Below, one piece after another: positions 24,901 through 37,618 of a stretch of DNA of 64,000 nt (its first letter is position 1; the number at the start of each line of letters is the position of its first letter). The notes beneath the pieces are model-generated. The model was not told the DNA's origin, did not search any database, and saw only the letters and a list, made by a program, of their open reading frames with translations. The DNA is taken from NCBI RefSeq assembly GCF_029227915.1, contig NC_079876.1, positions 8,806,001 through 8,870,000 on the forward strand, in the 5' to 3' direction. The position numbers and the translations under genes were made by a program. The stretch is from Hydractinia symbiolongicarpus. Lineage: Eukaryota; Cnidaria; Hydrozoa; Anthoathecata; Hydractiniidae.

Positions 24901-25232
24901 TTAATCGCCGGCAAACGAAAACCCGCGATTTCCCGTAAATCCCGGACTCGGTCCGTATAGTTAAAAGTATACAAGGAAAGTACCCAGTGAGTAAACTCAT
25001 TTCCCGAACGATATTTTAAATTATTTTTTCACCACTAAAACCTATGAGACTTGTAGTTTTCAAAAATGTTTTCATTTTTGATGAGACGCTGAATAAAAGA
25101 AGTTTAATCGCCGGCAAACGAAAACCTGCGATTTCCCGTAAATCCCGGACTCGGCCCGTATAGTCAAAAGTATACAAAGAAAGTACCCAGGGTGTAAACT
25201 CATTTCCCGAACGATTTTTTAAATTATTTTTT

Positions 25233-28200
25233 CACCACTAAAACGCATGAGACTTGTAGTTTTCAAAAATGTTTTCATTTTTGATGAGACGCTGAATAAA
25301 AGAAGTTTAATCGCCGGCAAACGAAAACCTGCGATTTCCCGTAAATCCCCTACTCTGCCCGTATAGTCAAAAGTATACAAAGAAAGTACCCAGAGAGTAA
25401 ACTCATTTCCCGAACGAATTTTTAAATTATTTTTTTACCACTAAGACGTATGAGACTTGTAGTTTTCAAAAATGTTTTCATTTTTGATGAGACGCTGAAT
25501 AAAAGAAGTTTAATCGCCGGCAAACGAAAACCTGCGATTTCACGTAAATCCCGGACTCGGCCCGTATAGTCAAAAGTATACAAAGAAAGTACCCAGGGTG
25601 TAAACTCATTTCCCGAACGATTTTTAATATATTTTTTCACCACTAAAACGCATGAGACTTGTAGTTTTTAAAAATGATTTCATTTTTGATGAGACGCTGA
25701 ATAAAAGAAGTTTAATCGCCGGCAAACGAAAACCCGCGATTTCCCGTAAATCCCGGACTCGTCCGTATAGTTAAAAGTATACAAGGAAAGTACCCAGTGA
25801 GTAAACTCATTTCCCGAACGAATTTTTAAATTATTTTTTCACCACTAAGACGTATGAGACTTGTAGTTTTCAAAAATGTTTTAATTTTTGATGAGACGCT
25901 GAATAAAAGAAGTTTAATCGCAGGCAAACGAAAACCTGCGATTTCACGTAAATCCCGGACTCGGCCCGTATAGTCAAAAGTATACAAAGAAAGTACCCAG
26001 GGTGTAAACTCATTTCCCGAACGATTTTTAAATTATTTTTTCACCACTAAAACGCATGAGACTTGTAGTTTTTAAAAATGATTTCATTTTTGATAAGACG
26101 CCGAATAAAAGAAGTTTAATCGCCGGCAAACGAAAACTCGCGATTTCCCGTAAATCCCGGACTCGGTCCGTATAGTAAAAAGTATACAAAGAAAGTACCC
26201 TGTGAGTAAACTCATTTCCAGAACGATTTTTTAAATTATTTTTTTTTCACCACTAAAACGCACAAGACTTGTAGTTTTTAAAAATGTTTTTATTTTTGAT
26301 GAGACGCTGAATAAAAGAAGTTTAATTGCCGGCAAACGAAAACCCGCGATTTCCCGTAAATCCCGGCTTGGTTCGTATAGTCAAAAGTATACAAAGAAAG
26401 TACCCAGGGAGTAAACTCATTTCCCGAACGATTTTTTAAATTACTTTTTCACCACTAAAACGCATGAGACTTGTAGTTTTTAAAAATGTTTTCATTTTTG
26501 ATGAGACGCTGAATAAAAGAAGTTTAATCGCCGGCAAACGAAAACCTGCGATTTCACGTAAATCCCGGACTCGGTCCGTATAGTCAAAAGTATACAAAGA
26601 AAGTACCCAGGGTGTAAACTCATTTCCCGAACGATTTTTAAATTATTTTTTTACCACTAAAACGCATGAGACTTGTAGTTTTTAAAAATGATTTCATTTT
26701 TGATGAGACGCCGAATAAAAGAAGTTTAATCGCCGGCAAACGAAAACCCGCGATTTCCCGTAAATCCCGGACTCGGTCCGTATAGTTAAAAGTATACAAG
26801 GAAAGTACCCAGTGAGTAAACTCATTTCCCGAACGATATTTTAAATTATTTTTTCACCACTAAAACGTATGAGACTTGTAGTTTTCAAAAATGTTTTCAT
26901 TTTTGATGAGACGCTGAATAAAAGAAGTTTAATCGCCGGCAAACGAAAACCTGCGATTTCCCGTAAATACCGGACTCGGCCCGTATAGTCAAAAGTATAC
27001 AAAGAAAGTACCCAGGGTGTAAACTCATTTCCCGAACGATTTTTTAAATTATTTTTTCACCACTAAAACGCATGAGACTTGTAGTTTTCAAAAATGTTTT
27101 AATTTTTGATGAGACGCTGAATAAAAGAAGTTTAATCGCCGGCAAACGAAAACCCGCGATTTCCCGTAAATCCCGGACTCGTCCGTATAGTTAAAAGTAT
27201 ACAAGGAAAGTACCCAGTGAGTAAACTCATTTCCCGAACGAATTTTTAAATTATTTTTTCACCACTAAGACGTATGAGACTTGTAGTTTTCAAAAATGTT
27301 TTAATTTTTGATGAGACGCTGAATAAAAGAAGTTTAATCGCAGGCAAACGAAAACCTGCGATTTCACGTAAATCCCGGACTCGGCCCGTATAGTCAAAAG
27401 TATACAAAGAAAGTACCCAGGGTGTAAACTCATTTCCCGAACGATTTTTAAATTATTTTTTCACCACTAAAACGCATGAGACTTGTAGTTTTTAAAAATG
27501 ATTTCATTTTTGATAAGACGCCGAATAAAAGAAGTTTAATCGCCGGCAAACGAAAACTCGCGATTTCCCGTAAATCCCGGACTCGGTCCGTATAGTAAAA
27601 AGTATACAAAGAAAGTACCCTGTGAGTAAACTCATTTCCAGAACGATTTTTTAAATTATTTTTTTTTCACCACTAAAACGCACAAGACTTGTAGTTTTTA
27701 AAAATGTTTTTATTTTTGATGAGACGCTGAATAAAAGAAGTTTAATTGCCGGCAAACGAAAACCCGCGATTTCCCGTAAATCCCGGCTTGGTTCGTATAG
27801 TCAAAAGTATACAAAGAAAGTACCCAGGGAGTAAACTCATTTCCCGAACGATTTTTTAAATTACTTTTTCACCACTAAAACGCATGAGACTTGTAGTTTT
27901 TAAAAATGTTTTCATTTTTGATGAGACGCTGAATAAAAGAAGTTTAATCGCCGGCAAACGAAAACCTGCGATTTCCCGTAAATCCTGGACTCGGCCCGTA
28001 TAGTCAAAAGTATACAAAGAAAGTACCCAGGGAGTAAACTCATTTTCCAAACGATTTTTTAAATTATTATTTCACCACTAAAGCCCATGAGACTTGCAGT
28101 TTTTAAAAATGATTTCATTTTTGAGGAGACGCTGAATAAAAGAAGTTTAATCGCCGGCAAACGAAAACCCGCGATTTCCCGTAAATCCCGGACTCGGTCC

Positions 28201-28275
28201 GTATAGTTAAAAGTATACAAGGAAAGTACCCAGTGAGTAAACTCATTTCCCGAACGAATTTTTAAATTATTTTTT
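25233..28275. repeat. Connecting segment with an 858 bp block repeated at 1,420 bp
   Basis: The order is C A B A B/D E F/A B A', then an A/B hybrid, A, B/D, E, F, B. Positions of about 25690-26547 reappear at about 27110-27967, seven monomers later. Shared rare markers include the one-base deletion 'ggactcgtccg' (25756 and 27176), 'aatcgcaggc' (25917 and 27337) and 'tatagtaaaaag'. The two flanks of the second copy are hybrid monomers, as expected at exchange points. Confidence 0.85.
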
Positions 28276-28680
28276 CACCACTAAGACGTATATGACTTGT
28301 AGTTTTCAAAAATGTTTTCATTTTTGATGAGACGCTGAATAAAAGAAGTTTAATCGCCGGCAAACGAAAACCTGCGATTTCACGTAAATCCCGGACTCGG
28401 TCCGTATAGTCAAAAGTATACAAAGAAAGTACCCAGGGTGTAAACTCATTTCCCGAACGATTTTTAAATTATTTCTTTACCACTAAAACGCATGAGACTT
28501 GTAGTTTTTAAAAATGATTTCATTTTTGATGAGACGCCGAATAAAAGAAGTTTAATCGCCGGCAAACGAAAACCCGCGATTTCCCGTAAATCCCGGACTC
28601 GGTCCGTATAGTTAAAAGTATACAAGGAAAGTACCCAGTGAGTAAACTCATTTCCCGAACGATATTTTAAATTATTTTTT

Positions 28681-30708
28681 CACCACTAAAACGTATGAGA
28701 CTTGTAGTTTTCAAAAATGTTTTCATTTTTGATGAGACGCTGAATAAAAGAAGTTTAATCGCCGGCAAACGAAAACCTGCGATTTCCCGTAAATCCCGGA
28801 CTCGGCCCGTATAGTCAAAAGTATACAAAGAAAGTACCCAGGGTGTAAACTCATTTCCCGAACGATTTTTTAAATTATTTTTTCACCACTAAAACGCATG
28901 AGACTTGTAGTTTTCAAAAATGTTTTCATTTTTGATGAGACGCTGAATAAAAGAAGTTTAATCGCCGGCAAACGAAAACCCGCGATTTCCCGTAAATCCC
29001 GGACTCGGTCCGTATAGTTAAAAGTATACAAGGAAAGTACCCAGTGAGTAAACTCATTTCCCGAACGAATTTTTAAATTATTTTTTCCCCACTAAGACGT
29101 ATGAGACTTGTAGTTTTCAAAAATGTTTTCATTTTTGATGAGACGCTGAATAAAAGAAGTTTAATCGCCGGCAAACGAAAACCTGCGATTTCACGTAAAT
29201 CCCGGACTCGGCCCGTATAGTCAAAAGTATACAAAGAAAGTACCCAGGGTGTAAACTCATTTCCCGAACGATTTTTAAGTTATTTTTTCACCACTAAAAC
29301 GCATGAGACTTGTAGTTTTTAAAAATGATTTCATTTTTGATGAGACGCCGAATAAAAGAAGTTTAATCGCCGGCAAACGAAAACCCGCGATTTCCCGTAA
29401 ATCCCGGACTCGGTCCGTATAGTTAAAAGTATACAAGGAAAGTACCCAGTGAGTAAACTCACTTCCCGAACGAATTTTTAAATTATTTTTTCACCACTAA
29501 AACGTATGAGACTTGTAGTTTTCAAAAATGTTTTCATTTTTGATGAGACGCTAAATAAAAGAAGTTTAATCGCCGGCAAACGAAAACCTGCGATTTCCCG
29601 TAAATCCCCTACTCTGCCCGTATAGTCAAAAGTATACAAAGAAAGTACCCAGGGAGTAAACTCATTTCCCGAACGATATTTTAAATTATTTTTTCACCAC
29701 TAAAACGTATGAGACTTGTAGTTTTCAAAAATGTTTTCATTTTTGATGAGACGCTGAATAAAAGAAGTTTAATCGCCGGCAAACGAAAACCTGCGATTTC
29801 CCGTAAATCCCGGACTCGGCCCGTATAGTCAAAAGTATACAAAGAAAGTACCCAGGGTGTAAACTCATTTCCCGAACGATTTTTTAAATTATTTTTTCAC
29901 CACTAAAACGCATGAGACTTGTAGTTTTCAAAAATGTTTTCATTTTTGATGAGACGCTGAATAAAAGAAGTTTAATCGCCGGCAAACGAAAACCCGCGAT
30001 TTCCCGTAAATCCCGGACTCGGTCCGTATAGTTAAAAGTATACAAGGAAAGTACCCAGTGAGTAAACTCATTTCCCGAACGAATTTTTAAATTATTTTTT
30101 CCCCACTAAGACGTATGAGACTTGTAGTTTTCAAAAATGTTTTCATTTTTGATGAGACGCTGAATAAAAGAAGTTTAATCGCCGGCAAACGAAAACCTGC
30201 GATTTCACGTGAATCCCGGACTCGGCCCGTATAGTCAAAAGTATACAAAGAAAGTACCCAGGGTGTAAACTCATTTCCCGAACGATTTTTAAATTATTTT
30301 TTCACCACTAAAACGCATGAGACTTGTAGTTTTTAAAAATGATTTCATTTTTGATGAGACGCCGAATAAAAGAAGTTTAATCGCCGGCAAACGAAAACCC
30401 GCGATTTCCCGTAAATCCCGGACTCGGTCCGTATAGTTAAAAGTATACAAGGAAAGTACCCAGTGAGTAAACTCACTTCCCGAACGAATTTTTAAATTAT
30501 TTTTTCACCACTAAAACGTATGAGACTTGTAGTTTTCAAAAATGTTTTCATTTTTGATGAGACGCTAAATAAAAGAAGTTTAATCGCCGGCAAACGAAAA
30601 CCTGCGATTTCCCGTAAATCCCCTACTCTGCCCGTATAGTCAAAAGTATACAAAGAAAGTACCCAGGGAGTAAACTCATTTCCCGAACGAATTTTTAAAT
30701 TATTTTTT
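28681..30708. repeat. 1,014 bp five-monomer duplication (A', A/B hybrid, A, B, C)
   Basis: The unit starting at 28681 recurs at 29695. Both copies share the unusual opening 'ttttttccccactaag' in the third monomer, 'actcacttcc' at the end of the B monomer and 'gacgctaaat' in the C monomer. One difference is 'cacgtgaatccc' in the second copy only. The same arrangement appears at about 38.0-40.6 kb in superunit II copy 2, so the five-monomer duplication predates that superduplication. Confidence 0.9.
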
Positions 30709-30910
30709 CACCACTAAGACGTATGAGACTTGTAGTTTTCAAAAATGTTTTCATTTTTGATGAGACGCTGAATAAAAGAAGTTTAAACGCCGGCAAACGA
30801 AAACCTGCGATTTCACGTAAATCCCGGACTCGGCCCGTATAGTCAAAAGTATACAAAGAAAGTACCCAGGGAGTAAACTCATTTACCAAACGATTTTTTA
30901 AATTATTATT

Positions 30911-31318
30911 TCACCACTAAAACGCATGAGACTTGTAGTTTTCAAGAATGTTTTCATTTTTGATGAGACGCTGAATAAAAGAAGTTTAATCGCCGGCAAA
31001 CGAAAACCCGCGATTTCCCGTAAATCCCGGGCTTGGCACGTATAGTCAAATGTATACAAGGAAAGTACCCAGTGAGTAAACTCATTTCCTGAACGAATTT
31101 TTAAATTATTCTTTCACCACTAAGACGTATGAGACTTTTAGTTTTCAAAAATGTTTTCATTTTTGATGAGACGCTGAATAAAAGAAGTTTAATCGCCGGC
31201 AAACGAAAACCCGCGATTTCCCGTAAATCCCGGGCTTGGCACGTATAGTCAAATGTATACAAGGAAAGTACCCAGTGAGTAAACTCATTTCCTGAACGAA
31301 TTTTTAAATTATTCTTTC
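30911..31318. repeat. Single-monomer tandem duplication (D variant)
   Basis: Two successive monomers share 'gggcttggcacg', 'caaatgtatacaagg', 'catttcctgaacg' and 'aaattattctttcac', a combination otherwise seen once at about 40.85-41.05 kb. The repeat distance is one monomer. Superunit II copy 2 lacks this extra monomer and one more B-containing monomer, which together give the 405 bp change in offset. Confidence 0.85.
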
Positions 31319-33952
31319 ACCACTAAGACGTATGAGACTTTTAGTTTTCAAAAATGTTTTCATTTTTGATGAGACGCTGAATAAAAGAAGTTTAATCGCC
31401 GGCAAACGAAAACCTGCGATTTCACGTAAATCCCGGACTCGGCCCGTATAGTCAAAAGTATACAAAGAAAGTACCCAGGGTGTAAACTCATTTCCCGAAC
31501 GATTTTTAAATTATTTTTTCACCACTAAAACGCATGAGACTTGTAGTTTTTAAAAATGATTTCATTTTTGATGAGACGCCGAATAAAAGAAGTTTAATCG
31601 CCGGTAAACGAAAACCCGCGAATTCCCGTAAATCCCCGACTCGGTCCGTATAGTTAAAAGTATACAAGGAAAGTACCCAGTGAGTAAACTCACTTCCCGA
31701 ACGAATTTTTAAATTATTTTTTCACCACTAAAACGTATGAGACTTGTAGTTTTCAAAAATGTTTTCATTTTTGATGAGCCGCTAAATAAAAGAAGTTTAA
31801 TCGCCGGCAAACGAAAACCTGCGATTTCCCGTAAATCCCCTACTCTGCCCGTATAGTCAAAAGTATACAAAGAAAGTACCCAGGGAGTAAACTCATTTCC
31901 CGAACGAATTTTTAAATTATTTTTTCACCACTAAGACGTATGAGACTTGTAGTTTTTAAAAATGTTTTCATTTTTGATGAGACGCTGAATAAAAGAAGTT
32001 TAATCGCCGGCAAACGAAAACCTGCGATTTCACGTAAATCCCGGACTCGGCCCGTATAGTCAAAAGTATACAAAGAAAGTACCCAGGGAGTAAACTCATT
32101 TACCAAACGATTTTTTAAATTATTATTTCACCACTAAAACGCATGAGACTTGTAGTTTTCAAGAATGTTTTCATTTTTGATGAGACGCTGAATAAAAGCA
32201 GTTTAATCGCCGGCAAACGAAAACCCGCGATTTCCCGTAAATCCCGGGCTTGGCACGTATAGTCAAATGTATACAAAGAAGGTACCCTGTGAGTAAACTC
32301 ATTTCCAGAACGATTTTTTAAATTATTTTTTTTTCACCACTAAAACGCACAAGACTTGTAGTTTTTAAAAATGTTTTTATTTTTGATGAGACGCTGAATA
32401 AAAGAAGTTTAATTGCCGGCAAACGAAAACCCGCGATTTCCCGTAAATCCCGGCTTGGTTCGTATAGTCAAAAGTATACAAAGAAAGTACCCAGGGAGTA
32501 AACTCATTTCCCGAACGATTTTTTAAATTACTTTTTCACCACTAAAACGCATGACACTTGTAGTTTTTAAAAATGTTTTCATTTTTGATGAGACGCTGAA
32601 TAAAAGAAGTTTAATCGCCGGCAAACGAAAACGTGCGATTTCCCGTAAATCCTGGACTCGGCCCGTATAGTCAAAAGTATACAAAGAAAGTACCCAGGGA
32701 GTAAACTCATTTTCCAAACGATTTTTTAAATTATTATTTCACCACTAAAGCCCATGAGACTTGTAGTTTTTAAAAATGATTTCATTTTTGAGGAGACGCT
32801 GAATAAAAGAAGTTTAATCGCCGGCAAACGAAAACCCGCGATTTCCCGTAAATCCCGGACTCGGTCCGTATAGTTAAAAGTATACAAGGAAAGTACCCAG
32901 TGAGTAAACTCATTTCCCGAACGAATTTTTAAATTATTTTTTCACCACTAAGACGTATAAGACTTGTAGTTTTCAAAAATGTTTTCATTTTTGATGAGAC
33001 GCTGAATAAAAGAAGTTTAATCGCCGGCAAACGAAAACCTGCGATTTCACGTAAATCCCGGACTCGGCCCGTATAGTCAAAAGTATACAAAGAAAGTACC
33101 CAGGGTGTAAACTCATTTCCCGAACGATTTTTAAATTATTTCTTCACCACTAAAACGCATGAGACTTGTAGTTTTTAAAAATGATTTCATTTTTGATGAG
33201 ACGCCGAATAAAAGAAGTTTAATCGCCGGCAAACGAAAACCCGCGATTTCCCGTAAATCCCGGACTCGGTCCGTATAGTTAAAAGTATACAAGGAAAGTA
33301 CCCAGTGAGTAAACTCATTTCCCGAACGATATTTTAAATTATTTTTTCACCACTAAAACGTATGAGACTTGTAGTTTTCAAAAATGTTTTCATTTTTGAT
33401 GAGACGCTGAATAAAAGAAGTTTAATCGCCGGCAAACGAAAACCTGCGATTTCCCGTAAATCCCGGACTCGGCCCGTATAGTCAAAAGTATACAAAGAAA
33501 GTACCCAGGGTGTAAACTCATTTCCCGACGATTTTTTAAATTATTTTTTCACCACTAAAACGCATGAGACTTGTAGTTTTCAAAAATGTTTTCATTTTTG
33601 ATGAGACGCTGAATAAAAGAAGTTTAATCGCCGGCAAACGAAAACCTGCGATTTCCCGTAAATCCCCTACTCTGCCCGTATAGTCAAAAGTATACAAAGA
33701 AAGTACCCAGGGAGTAAACTCATTTCCCAAACGAATTTTTAAATTATTTTTTACCACTAAGACGTATGAGACTTGTAGTTTTCAAAAATGTTTTCATTTT
33801 TGATGAGACGCTGAATAAAAGAAGTTTAATCGCCGGCAAACGAAAACCTGCGATTTCACGTAAATCCCGGACTCGGCCCGTATAGTCAAAAGTATACAAA
33901 GAAAGTACCCAGGGTGTAAACTCATTTCCCGAACGATTTTTAAATTATTTTT

Positions 33953-35981
33953 TCACCACTAAAACGCATGAGACTTGTAGTTTTTAAAAATGATTTCATT
34001 TTTGATGAGACGCTGAATAAAAGAAGTTTAATCGCCGGCAAACGAAAACCCGCGATTTCCCGTAAATCCCGGACTCGGTCCGTATAGTTAAAAGTATACA
34101 AGGAAAGTACCCAGTGAGTAAACTCATTTCCCCAACGAATTTTTAAATTATTTTTTCACCACTAAAACGTATGAGACTTGTAGTTTTCTAAAATGTTTTC
34201 ATTTTTGATGAGACGCTGAATAAAAGAAGTTTAATCGCCGGCAAACGAAAACCTGCGATTTCCCGTAAATCCCGGACTCGGCCCGTATAGTCAAAAGTAT
34301 ACAAAGAAAGTACCCAGGGTGTAAACTCATTTCCCGAACGACTTTTTAAATTATTTCTTCACCACTAAAACGCATGAGACTTGTAGTTTTTAAAAATGAT
34401 TTCATTTTTGATGAGACGCCGAATAAAAGAAGTTTATTCGCCGGCAAACGAAAACCCGCGATTTCCCGTAAATCCCGGACTCGGTCCGTATAGTTAAAAG
34501 TATACAAGGAAAGTACCCAGTGAGTAAACTCATTTCCCGAACGATATTTTAAATTATTTTTTCACCACTAAAACGTATGAGACTTGTAGTTTTCAAAAAT
34601 GTTTTCATTTTTGATGAGACGCTGAATAAAAGAAGTTTAATCGCCGGCAAACGAAAACCTGCGATTTCCCGTAAATCCCGGACTCGGCCCGTATAGTCAA
34701 AAGTATACAAAGAAAGTACCCAGGGTGTAAACTCATTTCCCGAACGATTTTTTAAATTATTTCTTCACCACTAAAACGCATGAGACTTGTAGTTTTCAAA
34801 AATGTTTTCATTTTTGATGAGACGCTGAATAAAAGAAGTTTAATCGCCGGCAAACGAAAACCTGCGATTTCACGTAAATCCCGGACTCGGCCCGTATAGT
34901 CAAAAGTATACAAAGAAAGTACCCAGGGTGTAAACTCATTTCCCGAACGATTTTTAAATTATTTTTTCACCACTAAAACGCATGAGACTTGTAGTTTTTA
35001 AAAATGATTTCATTTTTGATGAGACGCTGAATAAAAGAAGTTTAATCGCCGGCAAACGAAAACCCGCGATTTCCCGTAAATCCCGGACTCGGTCCGTATA
35101 GTTAAAAGTATACAAGGAAAGTACCCAGTGAGTAAACTCATTTCCCCAACGAATTTTTAAATTATTTTTTCACCACTAAAACGTATGAGACTTGTAGTTT
35201 TCAAAAATGTTTTCATTTTTGATGAGACGCTGAATAAAAGAAGTTTAATCGCCGGCAAACGAAAACCTGCGATTTCCCGTAAATCCCGGACTCGGCCCGT
35301 ATAGTCAAAAGTATACAAAGAAAGTACCCAGGGTGTAAACTCATTTCCCGAACGACTTTTTAAATTATTTCTTCACCACTAAAACGCATGAGACTTGTAG
35401 TTTTTAAAAATGATTTCATTTTTGATGAGACGCCGAATAAAAGAAGTTTATTCGCCGGCAAACGAAAACCCGCGATTTCCCGTAAATCCCGGACTCGGTC
35501 CGTATAGTTAAAAGCATACAAGGAAAGTACCCAGTGAGTAAACTCATTTCCCGAACGATATTTTAAATTATTTTTTCACCACTAAAACGTATGAGACTTG
35601 TAGTTTTCAAAAATGTTTTCATTTTTGATGAGACGCTGAATAAAAGAAGTTTAATCGCCGGCAAACGAAAACCTGCGATTTCCCGTAAATCCCGGACTCG
35701 GCCCGTATAGTCAAAAGTATACAAAGAAAGTACCCAGGGTGTAAACTCATTTCCCGAACGATTTTTTAAATTATTTTTTCACCACTAAAACGCATGAGAC
35801 TTGTAGTTTTCAAAAATGTTTTCATTTTTGATGAGACGCTGAATAAAAGAAGTTTAATCGCCGGCAAACGAAAACCTGCGATTTCCCGTAAATCCCCTAC
35901 TCTGCCCGTATAGTCAAAAGTATACAAAGAAAGTACCCAGGGAGTAAACTCATTTCCCGAACGAATTTTTAAATTATTTTT
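33953..35981. repeat. Five-monomer duplication with C/A fusion monomer
   Basis: The series B A' B A' is present twice at an offset of 1,014 bp (for example 34157 and 35171), joined by a monomer at about 34766. That monomer begins like C ('aaacgcatgag', 'caaaaatg') and ends like A ('tttcacg', 'gatttttaaa'). In superunit II copy 2 the same place (43.1-45.5 kb) has separate C and A monomers and a six-monomer period of about 1,213 bp. Copy 1 has therefore lost one monomer through fusion, which accounts for the 203 bp step in offset. Confidence 0.88.
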
Positions 35982-37618
35982 TTACCACTAAGACGTATGA
36001 GACTTGTAGTTTTCAAAAATGTTTTCATTTTAGATGAGACGCTGAATAAAAGAAGTTTAATCGCCGGCAAACGAAAACCTGCGATTTCACGTAAATCCCG
36101 GACTCGGCCCGTATAGTCAAAAGTATACAAAGAAAGTACCCAGGGTGTAAACTCATTTCCCGAACGATTTTTAAATTATTTTTTCACCACTAAAACGCAT
36201 GAGACTTGTAGTTTTTAAAAATGATTTCATTTTTGATGAGACGCTGAATAAAAGAAGTTTAATCGCCAGCAAACGAAAACCTGCGATTTCCCGTAAATCC
36301 CGGACTCGGCCCGTATAGTCAAAAGTATACAAAGAAAGTACCCAGGGTGTAAACTCATTTCCCGAACGATTTTTTAAATTATTTTTTCACCACTAAAACG
36401 CATGAGACTTGTAGTTTTCAAAAATGTTTTCATTTTTGATGAGACGCTGAATAAAAGAAGTTTAATCGCCGGCAAACGAAAACCTGCGATTTCCCGTAAA
36501 TCCCCTACTCTGCCCGTATAGTCAAAAGTATACAAAGAAAGTACCCAGGGAGTAAACTCATTTCCCAAACGATTTCTTAATTTATTATTTCACCACTAAA
36601 ACGCATGAGACTTGTAGTTTTCAAGAATGTTTTCATTTTTGATGAGACGCTGAATAAAAGCAGTTTAATCGCCGGCAAACGAAAACCCGCGATTTCCCGT
36701 AAATCCCGGGCTTGGCACGTATAGTCGAATGTATACAAAGAAAGTACCCTGTGAGTAAACTCATTTCCAGAACGATTTTTTAAATTATTTTTTCACCACT
36801 AAAACGCATAAGACTTGTAGTTTTTAAAAATGTTTTCATTTTTGATGACACGCTGAATAAAAGAAGTTTAATCGCCGGCAAACGAAAACCTGCGATTTCC
36901 CGTAAATCCCCTACTCTGCCCGTATAGTCAAAAGTATACAAAGAAAGTACCCAGGGAGTAAACTCATTTCCCGAACGAATTTTTAAATTATTTTTTTACC
37001 ACTAAGACGTATGAGACTTGTAGTTTTCAAAAATGTTTTCATTTTAGATGAGACGCTGAATAAAAGAAGTTTAATCGCCGGCAAACGAAAACCTGCGATT
37101 TCACGTAAATCCCGGACTCGGCCCGTATAGTCAAAAGTATACAAAGAAAGTACCCAGGGTGTAAACTCATTTCCCGAACGATTTTTAAATTATTTTTTCA
37201 CCACTAAAACGCATGAGACTTGTAGTTTTTAAAAATGATTTCATTTTTGATGAGACGCTGAATAAAAGAAGTTTAATCGCCAGCAAACGAAAACCTGCGA
37301 TTTCCCGTAAATCCCGGACTCGGCCCGTATAGTCAAAAGTATACAAAGAAAGTACCCAGGGTGTAAACTCATTTCCCGAACGATTTTTTAAATTATTTTT
37401 TCACCACTAAAACGCATGAGACTTGTAGTTTTCAAAAATGTTTTCATTTTTGATGAGACGCTGAATAAAAGAAGTTTAATCGCCGGCAAACGAAAACCTG
37501 CGATTTCCCGTAAATCCCCTACTCTGCCCGTATAGTCAAAAGTATACAAAGAAAGTACCCAGGGAGTAAACTCATTTCCCAAACGATTTCTTAATTTATT
37601 ATTTCACCACTAAAACGT
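35836..37618. repeat. 1,014 bp C-D-C-A-P2 unit, nearly two copies
   Basis: Markers repeat at 1,014 bp: 'cattttagatg' in the A monomer, 'cgccagc' in the P2 monomer and 'gatttcttaattta' after a C monomer. The identity ends at 37619, where 'aaacgtatg' replaces 'aaacgcatg'. This is also where the next superunit begins. The same unit is present three times at 45574-48656. Confidence 0.88.

Larger units (their letters stand above)
15824..25232. repeat. Superunit I, copy 2 (46 monomers, ~9,409 bp)
   Basis: It repeats the monomer order of 6892-15823 with three changes. First, a 1,013 bp five-monomer duplication is inserted near 17.5 kb. Second, two monomers plus 78 bp are gained between about 21.5 and 22.4 kb. 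Third, the 1,020 bp duplication of copy 1 is absent. The sum 8,932 + 1,013 + 484 - 1,021 equals 9,408, the observed offset at the far end, so the two copies are fully reconciled. Sequence differences between matched monomers are few, for example 'ggaatcgg' against 'ggactcgg' near 9.65/19.6 kb. Confidence 0.88.
28276..37604. repeat. Superunit II, copy 1 (46 monomers, 9,329 bp)
   Basis: A second version follows directly at 37605-47342. Matching landmarks lie 9,329 bp apart at first ('tttctttacc' at 28472 and 37801). They lie 9,938 bp apart at 29.7/39.6 kb, 9,533-9,535 bp at 31.9-33.5/41.4-43.1 kb and 9,738 bp at 36.4/46.1 kb. Internal parts include: a five-monomer duplication (28681 and 29695); the C A D E F B A series at about 31.7-33.1 kb; alternating B and A' monomers; and nearly two copies of the C D C A P2 unit. 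Confidence 0.88.

Noticed and set aside
25690-27967. Simple seven-monomer tandem duplication
   Set aside because: The repeated part is only about 858 bp although the offset is 1,420 bp, so a plain tandem duplication of the whole 1,420 bp does not fit. It is described instead as a block repeated at that distance, flanked by hybrid monomers.
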